A stretch of 64,000 nt of DNA from Thereva unica (lineage: Eukaryota; Arthropoda; Insecta; Diptera; Therevidae), in the NCBI GenBank assembly GCA_949987705.1, contig OX465283.1, forward strand, positions 155,945,850-156,009,849, given 5' to 3'. A model generated the notes under the pieces. The model worked only from the letters and a program-made list of their open reading frames with translations. It was not told the origin of the DNA and did no database searches. The position numbers and the translations under genes are program-made. Below, piece by piece: positions 56,127-64,000 of the stretch; positions within the stretch are counted from its first letter, which is position 1, and each line of letters starts with the position of its first letter.

Positions 56127-56234
56127 GGGTGAATTCAAAAACTCATCACTGCCGCATCACTGCAGAATTCAGCTACAGACTTAAAATTGAAGTCTGTAGC
56201 TGAATTCTGCAGTGATGAGTTTTTGAATTCACCC
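56127..56234. repeat. Hairpin element H2, long near-perfect palindrome
   Basis: The left arm GGGTGAATTCAAAAACTCAT... (56127-56182) pairs perfectly with 56189-56234 around an AAAATT loop, except that the left arm carries an extra 11 bp (CCGCATCACTG, about 56151-56161) that repeats its own ATCACTG. Roughly 45 paired bases. Confidence 0.85.
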
Positions 56235-57369
56235 ATACCCTCCCTACGTGTAGTGATCATTCGACTGTGCGTAGTGATCGTTAAACTGTAACAGATTATC
56301 TACGACCTGATTTGCCACCATGATCACAATAGAAGGATCGCTTAGAACCGTCAGAAGATATCTTATTTTTATTGATGAGGTAAAACCTTAAGCAATGCGA
56401 CGCTTAAAAAGAGAAAGGCACAGAAATCCAAGGAGAGATAGCAGCTAGTTAAGAGATCCAGCCAAGTGACGCAATGGCGTAAGCCGGTCACGCAGGAGAA
56501 TGGAAGATAAGAAGGTGGCCTTTTAGGCTGAGTTAGGAACCCACAAAACCTAGAAGCAGAAGTTTCTCGGTAGAATATTGCCTACTTTCCGATGAACTTA
56601 CGCGCACTTATGTACCCGACGAATTTGGTAGCTAACTTAGTCGAAGTCATCTTTCTCCAAAAAGAAAGCAGGGACGGAGTCATCGATCCGTATGAACCCA
56701 GTGTATCGAATCTGACAACTAATCCTGCACAGAGTCACATTGACGATACCAGGCCGATGTAATGCCTTTAAAGCTTGTGCTAGCTTGGGCTCAAACGTCG
56801 TGGAAAAAGGTTTGCGAATTTAGTAAGAAGGAATCTGACAACATCACCTGGCAGTGTATCCTCTTTTGGGCATGGGCCTCCCAAGTAAAAATAAAAGATT
56901 GCCTTACAACGGGCAAACACCGACCGTTATTGAAACATAGTCCTTGGTCATGTGACGGGCATCAGAAAATTGTTTGCAGGACTGTACGGTCTTACACCAC
57001 ACACGCACGCAAACCCACGATGCGATTAAAAATTTGTTTTTAATATACATCGATATAATAATTTTACACACCCTAATGCAAACGGATAATCGTAATTTCA
57101 TCATTCCCTTTATATTCAACGCTGATATTCGCTTTATATTCAGGTCAAGTTTGGCCGCCGGGAGGCCTTATGTGCTCCTATTAAAAATGGTTAAAAATTC
57201 TACGGCCATCATATGTCCTTTAAAAAAACCAAGCAGCCGGTATTCGCCCGTTGTAAGGCCATTTTTTATTTTCACTCAGGCTTACGCCAATAAGCACCTA
57301 ACAGACCTTAACTTTGGTACTCCGAGTAGTTGATCTATTCATCTATTCAAACTGAAGTAGGAAAGTCGG
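56235..57369. other. No recognisable gene
   Basis: Open frames of 60-119 codons overlap on both strands with no recognisable domain. Confidence 0.4.
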
Positions 57370-57690
57370 TCGTGTCCTTCTTGTCATTGGTCACGTCATG
57401 GTGCAATGTTTAATAGGAAACTTAGTACGGGTGATAGAATAGGTTATGAGGTTTTTGGAGGATATTCAAAGAGATGGCGATGAGCCCTACGTTTGACCTC
57501 TTGGTTGTAGTACGAATTCGGAAATACAGACTGTGTTAGGTTGTTCCACAGTAGAGTTGTTCTATTTATGAACGAATTCTTTGCTTGCCTAGTGCGCGAA
57601 AAGGGAACTGTAGGCAATGAGAATGAACCGGATGGGCTAATCTGGTGTTGCGACGAGTACAAGATTGACGTGATAGTTTTGTCAAAGGAT
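57370..57690 (-). pseudogene. Jockey-like LINE, 3' end fragment
   Basis: The minus strand encodes SRRNTRLAHPVHSHC-like and NSFINRTTLLWNNLTQSVFP, then NSYYNQEVKRRAHRHLFEYP, matching the C-terminus of the 19585 copy. It keeps Trp (LLWNN) where that copy has TGA. The 3' UTR is recognisable to about 57385 (ATTGCACCATGAC). Confidence 0.85.
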
Positions 57691-57724
57691 GCCACATTTC
57701 GTATTTTTCTAGTACTTTTTTTAC

Positions 57725-57990
57725 CTAATTTTATGTCGAAAAATAGCAAAAAATACCAACTGATGACTCATACTAATAACTGCCAAATTTGGACGACTGG
57801 AGCTTTCAGTGTCATCGGAGTTTATGAGGCCACGTTTAATGTTATCAAACCACTTCTTTACTATTTGGCTCGATGAAGCAGAGTTTGAATAACACATTCC
57901 AAGGCATTGCTTTGGTTGAAGGACATTCTTCCAATTAAAGAGCAATGTTGTAGCATCACTAAAACCACTGTGAATTATAAAGTAATGACC
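57725..57990 (-). pseudogene. mariner-type transposase, N-terminal fragment
   Basis: Minus-strand frame LLFNWKNVLQPKQCLGMCYS, then NSASSSQIVKKWFDNIKRGL and INSDDTESSSRPNLAVI, matches the helix-turn-helix region and the F-K-R-G...D-D-x-E-R-S-G-R-P linker of mariner transposases (here S-S-S-R-P). It is embedded in the LINE copy; the catalytic half is missing and no TIRs were found. Confidence 0.75.
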
Positions 57991-58099
57991 GGAATGTCAC
58001 GAAATTTTTATAAATATTGTTTGAAGGTGGGTACTATCTGAAACTGATATGGATTTGCCAGTGATGGCATCTATATGCAATCCGATGGGCTTTTATAGA
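57991..58099. other. Unassigned part of the LINE/mariner mosaic
   Basis: Between the mariner N-terminus and recognisable LINE sequence; not clearly either. Confidence 0.4.
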
Positions 58100-58160
58100 A
58101 ACATATTGCTTGATTTCTTGTTTGGAGTACCATACTGTACCAAAAGCCTTAGAGATATCA
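58100..58160 (-). pseudogene. Jockey-like LINE RT scrap, 3' side of RTE insertion
   Basis: Complement reads GATATCTCTAAGGCTTTTGG then TACAGTATGG, matching LDISKAFDRVW codons at about 20367-20395. Confidence 0.7.
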
Positions 58161-58347
58161 GTTCAGTTCAATGGCACTACAGCCCAAATCTAGCCTTAGT
58201 CTCCTTCAGTTTTCTCCTCCAACCTTCTCGCTCACTGGCTAGAATCTTCCAACTTTGTAGGCCCAACAAGTGCGCAGCTTCTACTTCTACGGCTTCAAAG
58301 CATCTTTTCCTCAGTTGTCCTGTTGGACTGTCACCGATTATGATTCC
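58161..58347 (-). mobile_element. Short RTE-type LINE insertion with 14-bp target duplication
   Basis: CCTTAGAGATATCA (58147-58160) and CCTTAGAAATATCA (58348-58361) flank a 187-bp insert that splits the LINE RT frame at LDIS. The minus strand of the insert encodes an RTE C-terminal tail: DSPTGQLRKRCFEAVEVEAA, LLGLQSWKILASEREGWRRK and LKETKARFGL-stop. A severely 5'-truncated copy with no poly(A), as usual for RTE. Confidence 0.85.
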
Positions 58348-58361
58348 CCTTAGAAATATCA

Positions 58362-58748
58362 AGAGCGATCAAACTAGACTCACAAAAAAGATGCGTATTT
58401 CAGTTGAAGTGTTCTGTTAGATAAAGTAAAAGGTGGCCCACGGACCTTTCTTGTCTAAAACCGTATTGTTTGTCATTCAAGATTTGGTTGATTCTAGATG
58501 GGATTCTAGGCACTTATACATCTTGCTATTCCTAACGAAGATCCGGCCCATTGAGTGGGTGGAACACTTGGCAACGAAGATGGCTTAGCAATATCGGGCA
58601 TAGACGAATTCGAAACAAATTGAGATGCTAGTAAGTCGGCCTTGGTTTTACTATCTGTTATCACCTCCACGTTGTAGATAAAGGAAGGGATAATGTTAGT
58701 AACAAAATGGTTCTTGATGAACGTCAACAAGGAGTTTTAGCTATTATT
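58362..58748 (-). pseudogene. Jockey-like LINE, RT fragment 5' of the RTE insertion
   Basis: Minus strand: LLTFIKNHFVTNIIPSFI, VEVITDSKTKADLLASQFVS, SSLPSVPPTQ, then an internal deletion of about 80 codons to NQPNLE-stop-QTIRF, matching ITESKSKADLLASLFASN and ESNQIIHDRQYGFRP of the 19585 copy. Multiple stops. The upstream end coincides with hairpin H3. Confidence 0.8.
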
Positions 58749-58817
58749 TTCATAAACGCAGAGCTACAGTTCTTCTGCAGTATTCAGCATTTGAAAGTCG
58801 GTCGCGTTTATGAAAAT
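58746..58817. repeat. Hairpin element H3
   Basis: ATTTTCATAAACGC (58746-58759) is exactly inverted at 58804-58817. The centre carries CTGCAGTATTCAGC. It sits at the 5' boundary of LINE sequence. Confidence 0.7.
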
Positions 58818-58983
58818 GAACGTATTCACAAAGCATCGGGACACTCTGAAGGCGATTTCTTTAAGTTGTTATTTCGTTCATACCCTCCCGATCACACTAT
58901 CGGTTCAAGATAGGCTCTACAGATTTGGCAGAATGGGGAATCAAAAACAGCAACAGTATTTTCACAAAAAAGAGCTGAACAAA

Positions 58984-59077
58984 TTCGGAAACGCAGTACT
59001 GCAGTCTTTCTGCATTATTCAGCAATTGGAAGTCTCTAGCTGAATACGGCAGAAAAACTGCAATCCTGCGTTTCCGA
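58984..59077. repeat. Hairpin element H4
   Basis: TTCGGAAACGCAG at the left and CTGCGTTTCCGAA at the right are exact complements; inner ACTGCAG, TTTCTGC and ATTCAGC words pair with GCTGAAT, GCAGAAA and CTGCA. About 94 bp. Confidence 0.75.
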
Positions 59078-59302
59078 ACTCGCACTTACTCAAGCCAACT
59101 AGAGTTTTATAAGCGGCTTCTACATAAGGCATATTAATGCTTGTATATAATCAGCATATGTCAGTTGACTGAATATTATGTATGCACCTATAAAACCATG
59201 GATTGATATTAAATACTGCATCGAAATTACCGATAATGATATGTCATTAGGCTCATTTCCTAGAACATTCCAAACAATGACTCAACAAAATTTCTGGTGC
59301 TA

Positions 59303-59690
59303 TTTAAAATTGAAACAGTCCAATTCAGCTTAAGTAATTAATTTGCTGAATTAACCACATTAATCAAATCTCTTGTTTTATTATTGAATTACTTTCCTTA
59401 TGTTAATAACCTAGTTCTAGAGGGTCATTTACTCTGAAAAAACCCCATAAATCCTAATCAAAGTATCGATCAATTGTAACATTCAGGAGGATAATTCAAT
59501 TCAGTCTTTAATTCCATTTAAAATGAAAACAGTACAATTCAGCTTAAACAGTTAATTTGCTGAATTAATCATATTAATCAAAACTCTTGATTTTTACTAC
59601 AATTTTTAATTACTTTCCTTATTACTATAATCTATACCGCAAATTACTCTAGTAAAAACCCATAAATCCTAATCAAACTAGGTCAATTGT
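59303..59690. repeat. Old tandem duplication, ~214-bp period
   Basis: Unit 1 (59303-59478) and unit 2 (59517-59690) share the ordered words TTTAAAAT-GAAACAGT, CAATTCAGCTTAA, TAATTTGCTGAATTAA, ATTAATCAAA, ATTACTTTCCTTAT, CCCATAAATCCTAATCAAA and GGTCAATTG-like. AT-rich and non-coding. Confidence 0.75.
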
Positions 59691-61710
59691 TTTTCCTTAT
59701 GTAATTTCCAAAAACATATTTAAGTCAATAAAAAAAAACGAAACAAACCGATAATAATTAATGTATTAAACATTAAAAGAAAAACGAGAGAAAAACAAAA
59801 TACACGTAACCGGAATTTCCCACAGAACATATTACATATATATAGAAAAAAAACAAATTGTTGTTGCCAACACACACGCAATCTCATGACTTCCTTATAA
59901 CAAAACGACAAGAAATTCCCAAGACTTAATGGAAAGTGAAGAAAGCGTAGAGAAAATACGAGCCTAAAAATGTGCAAGGACGAAGGACGAAAGACTCATT
60001 CATAACTCAAAAAAGCTTTTTATGGGCCTGGGGTGGTATGCGCAGAGAGTGTATGTGTGGATGTATTTATAAAAAGCTTCTTGCCGTAGGCCCAGTCCGC
60101 GTTGAAGTATAAAAGGTTAAGCAACTCTTGGTATACCCCAACTCTACCCTCATCCCGGCCTATCATCCAAAAAACTCACATATACACTTAAGTGCCGCAC
60201 AATTACAGAGAAATTTTCAATGTTTTTACTTCATAACTTCTCTATACCTTTACCATTATCCTTTTCTTATGCCTACAGGAAGGCCTCATCGTATACATTT
60301 CACCGAGGGTAGAATGTGCCCCTTGACCTTGCCCTTGTGGGACGACACAACAGCCCCAGACAGGGTGTTAGAGAGCGCCCCTAGATATTTGAAAAATGCG
60401 TCTGTCTGCGTGAGCGAATTGTGTTGTGCCCTTCGTTGTGGATTTTGAACTTGAAAATTTTGTTGGAAATATGCCTTCGGAAATTTATTCTGTCCTTGTA
60501 TCTTCCTTAAGGGCACCCAAATGAGCAGTAGAAGGTTTTCTTTTCGGGGGTTTTGTTGGGAATTTTTTCTGGGTCCTGAAAATTAAGATTTTCTTTTGGT
60601 GTTTTTCTTCTCATCTTAATTGATGTCACCGTAATGTCTTCACTGTAATCTCGCGCATGGAGGTATTTTCCTTTCTTTTACATTTTTATGAAGGACCTAG
60701 TCCCATTTTTTTATTTGTCAGGGGGGGAGAATAACTTCATGACGCAGTTTTGTTCACTCTTTTATACCAAAAGTTTTCCCATAAAAATGCAAAAAAGGAA
60801 CGTAAGGACACCCAACAAAAAAATTCACTAAGGCTCCTGGATATTGAATCTCTGGTATTGGTAACATCCAATATTAGACCATAAAACGAGCTCAAAGTAT
60901 TATGTGGAGCCGAAAACGGTCTTTCCATTCCTCCATTTCCTCCGCCCCTACAAACTACATAGAAAAGGATACTGCGGCTGATGAAATATCCAAAGGATCC
61001 TGGGCTTTAATGTCTCCTGGTACAGTGTTGTGTTCAGAGTATACCATACCAAAAATACCCTGTTTTGAGCCTTTTTTTCTCTTCTTCTCCTATTTATTTT
61101 TTTTAATATCGTCTTATCCATCTTTGGCTTTGGCTACTGCAAAACGGAACGTATTTTCGCTTTATCGATATTAAGTGGCGAATAAATTGTCTATAAAGTT
61201 TTTTTTTTCACTACGATCGAAAGGAGTTGAACCAGTTTTCATCCTCGTTCTGTGTGTGACTATAGAGAAGAAGAAGTCGCCGATTTGGGAATGTGTTGTG
61301 TTGTAATTTTTTTAATGATAATATCCAAAATGGATATGAGAAACGTAATCGAGTTTGTGCAGAGAGGATACTTGGTGAAAGGAGATATTAAGTTGATAGA
61401 ATATAGAGTTATGGAAATTGTGGAGGGGTGGAAGATGAGAGGCTGCTGAACAATGTTATGATTATGCAAGAGGGGAATTGTTGAATTTTTTTAAGGGTTT
61501 TTCGGAGAAATTATGTAATTTAATGATGTTTGTGCTGTTGAAAAATTCTTTGTCTTGTTCGTGGATGTTTAAGTTGTTGAAATTGCGTATTAAAAAATAT
61601 ACGATTATGATGAGTTCGTAGGGAGAAATAAAAGAAATACCATCAATTATATCATTATATTCTTCAAATAAAAACTTTCTCATATTTATAAATACGAATA
61701 AGGGCTCGCA
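59691..61710. other. No recognisable gene
   Basis: A 106-codon plus frame (60128-60448) and shorter ones have no recognisable domain. Confidence 0.4.
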
Positions 61711-61869
61711 AATGTTATTCAGCTGCGTAGAAGAAGTGCTGAGCATTCACGAATGTTATTCAGCTCCGTAGAAAAATTGCTGAAGGATCACAAGTGTTAT
61801 TCTACTGCGTAGAAAAAGTGCTGAGGATTCAAAAATGTTATTCAGCTGCGTAGAAAAAGTGCTGAATAT
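61711..61869. repeat. 41-bp tandem repeat, about four units
   Basis: Units start at 61711, 61752, 61793 and 61834, exactly 41 bp apart. Each reads AATGTTATTCAGCTGCGTAG then AAAAAGTGCTGA plus about 9 variable bases. TTCAGC and GCTGAA in each unit can pair. Confidence 0.85.
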
Positions 61870-62138
61870 AAAATTATTTGTATAATCTACATAGATTTTG
61901 ATTCAATAATGTTAATTTTTCCATGGAGCACTACTAATCTTATAAACTTGTAATATAATATATCTTTTGACAAATGTATTTATTAAGATTGATTTAATAT
62001 TTGGCTGGCGTTTTTGTTTAGTAATCTTCGATCTTGTGATCTGGGAATAAAGCGAGCAGCAGCAATATTTTGCAAATTTGAAAAGGATCATAACGAATTG
62101 ACGGACAAATTTTGTTTTCAATTGCAGAAATGCGAAAA

Positions 62139-63530
62139 CATCTTTTTGTTAATATGTACTAAACTCGCTTCCACGTACAACCCAACCTCACGATAATTTT
62201 TTGTAAGCACTATTGAAAATCGAAGTATGGGTAAAAATAATATATGTTTAAAGAAAATGTTTTGCCATGTTCATGATAAAAGTTGCGCTGAATTCGGTTT
62301 TAGTTGCATTTATTTTAGAATTCAGTTTGTTTCAGTTTTAAAGATCTTTCAACGGTAGGGTCGAAAGAATCAGGCGAGAACTATCAGCAGTTTCCCAAGA
62401 GAAAATTATTTATTTACTTGCCAAACAAGGCATACTTAAACTAAATACAACAGAGAGTTTTTATAGACAAACACTGGCATACATAATTAGTTAATTCTAA
62501 GGAGTGTTAGTAATTAGGTTGTCAGGAAGGATTTAAGTCTTTTTTATAGGATGCTTTATTTATTGAAGGGGAGTAACATGATCTATAATTGTTAAAGGCC
62601 ACGCAGCATCTGTTAACGGGCTCATTCCTTGCCATTCCATTATAAGAATCCCGACTGAAATACTGTATTGGATAGTAGATGATAAGGCAAAGGAGACAAC
62701 AATCAGATAAAACAAGAAAAATCCCAATTGGGGATATACCGCTGCCGGCTGGTCAATGTTGTCACTGGAAGTGATGCACCGGATGCCCCTCCAAATATAC
62801 AACAGTGGGTTAAATTTTATGAATCGTAATGAGTCGAACAAAAAAAAATCTTCGAAATCAGTCAATCCGTTCTCGAAATATCATCAAAAAGAAGTTCCAT
62901 AAAAAATGTATGAGAAAATGAATTTTCTTCATATATTTATCTTTGTGAATATTTCCGATGTTTCACATAGTTCCACATAATATTATCCTCAAAATTAGTT
63001 CTTTCCTTTTTCTCACCAATGTTATTATTTGATTGTCTTAGAGTTTCAGTTTTAAAATTTTCAGCCTCGACTACGATAGCTATTGAATACAACAATCTAT
63101 TCAATAACGACTTCTCAAAGTTGTTTATACAATCCAGTTTATCTCTACGTAAACAATTCTTGTATGTTTATCTCGCAGAGGTCTTACGTCTTAAGTGGCA
63201 AAATTCTCAAAAGTAGTTCAATTATATGCATTCAAAGCATCACACAGCTCAGCTCATAGTAGAATAAAATAATTTTACAACGCTTAAATCAGTAGACATT
63301 TTTATTTTGAACCAGTACATATAAGCTTGTGATAAGGATTAATAAAAAAATAATTTTTTACTGAAGAAAATTATGAAATAGATTCACTAAAACTGAATTC
63401 AGCGCAACTTTTATGATCGATATAGGAAAAATATTTTTTCTAAAATTTAGTATTTTGGAAGATATTTCGATTTTCAGTAGTGCTTACAATTTTTTTTCGA
63501 GAGATTGGGTTGTATTAACAAAAAAAGATG
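62139..63530. mobile_element. Long-inverted-repeat unit, ~1.4 kb
   Basis: The left arm (about 62139-62305) and the complement of the right arm (about 63385-63530) align colinearly: CATCTTTTTGTTAATA, ACAACCCAA-CTC, TTGTAAGCACTA-TGAAAATC, then ATAAAAGTTGCGCTGAATTC. Similarity is interrupted by indels; the exact ends and any target duplication are not clear. The 1.08-kb interior holds the frame at 62560-62865. It could be a DNA transposon with long TIRs or an inverted duplication. Confidence 0.65.
62560..62865 (-). pseudogene. Membrane-protein-like frame, possible insect odorant-receptor N-terminal fragment
   Basis: The 101-codon frame has no ATG (it opens with TTG). It reads FLFDSLRFIKFNPLLYIWRG, then a 23-residue hydrophobic span GFFLFYLIVVSFALSSTIQY and ILIMEWQGMSPL. 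A basic/hydrophobic start, YP before the first membrane helix and a second hydrophobic segment recall insect odorant receptors. This is a visual impression, not a motif match. It ends in TAA without a donor site, so it would be a broken exon. Confidence 0.22.
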
Positions 63531-64000
63531 GAAATATTGCGGTAGAATTTATATTTTTGATCATCTGACTTTTTGCAGTTTTCTGTTATGGAAAAGGGGT
63601 TTTTAATAAAATATAAATTAGAAAATTGGATGACCTGAAAGTATTTTAGTCATAAAGATAAAGTCTATGATGGATCAGAACTATTATGCAAAAGTCCTAG
63701 TTAATTCAGCTACTAAACATTTGAGTGACAACAAAGTCGCATCACTACCACCAAATAGTAACCATATCTAGATCATTTTTAGTGAATGAAGAGAACATTG
63801 CGTTGAGTAATTACCGTACTTATTACTTCATTACCAGCGAAAGTATGTAATTACGTCAAGACCACCATGCGGGGCCGTTAAGGTAGAATGAAACTCCTTA
63901 AAAGAATCTTAGTTGATAATTTTTTTTCTTTTCTCATTTTGTACCCGTTCTTGGGTACACGTTCTCTCATCTCATCTGCTATTATGGCCAGAACACGAAA
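63531..64000. other. No recognisable gene
   Basis: AT-rich to the end of the window. Confidence 0.4.

Noticed and set aside
61711..61869. CRISPR-like spaced repeats
   Set aside because: Units are contiguous with no unique spacers, and the genome is eukaryotic; it is a minisatellite.

Overview
The window looks like a non-coding, repeat-filled stretch of an insect nuclear genome, probably a fly. It is AT-rich, with many A/T homopolymers and CAG/CAA/GTT microsatellites. It carries Ty1/copia, RTE, Jockey-like LINE, mariner and Harbinger-type elements, and MITE-like repeats that differ from copy to copy. I find no rRNA, operon or CRISPR array, and no certain multi-exon host gene. The species is inferred; a stratiomyid such as Hermetia would fit but is not proven.

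The one intact protein-coding unit is a Ty1/copia retrotransposon on the minus strand (40507-45030). It has two LTRs that differ, by eye, only in one homopolymer length, a 5-bp target duplication, a copia-type primer site complementary to the anticodon region of initiator tRNA-Met, a polypurine tract, and an uninterrupted 1338-aa Gag-Pol. It looks like a very recent insertion.

The rest is layered mobile-element debris. At 8290-11008 a RTE-type LINE is split by a Harbinger-like DNA element (TTA duplication, 19-bp TIRs, MADF-domain reading frame), which is itself split by a 5'-truncated Jockey-like LINE. At 18660-22990 a second RTE element is split inside its coding frame by a longer copy of the same LINE family (19585-21608). 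At 57370-58748 a third LINE copy contains a mariner piece and a short RTE tail with a 14-bp target duplication. Further LINE, RTE and Tc1/mariner fragments lie at 5820, 6031, 15130, 25062, 27045 and 36375.

Non-autonomous and structural repeats include a 476-bp MITE with TTA duplications (45497-45972), a 1.1-kb TIR element with a 117-bp internal direct repeat and reiterated subterminal motifs (54886-55982), two copies each of two MITE-like families (2881/40168 and 14433/31751), a GCGCCCGGTGCA-bearing family in three places (one copy flanked by 12-bp repeats), a palindromic monomer cluster (6887-7438), at least four short hairpin elements sharing ATTCAGC motifs, a 41-bp tandem array (61711-61869), and a ~1.4-kb long-inverted-repeat unit enclosing a membrane-protein-like reading frame (62139-63530).

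Host signals are weak: a GC-rich block with a perfect splice donor (27640-28577), a short Gly/Ala/Cys-rich open frame followed by a donor-like site (54268), and a tRNA-like fold (29154-29223). The window is best read as an intergenic or intronic region that has absorbed repeated rounds of transposition.
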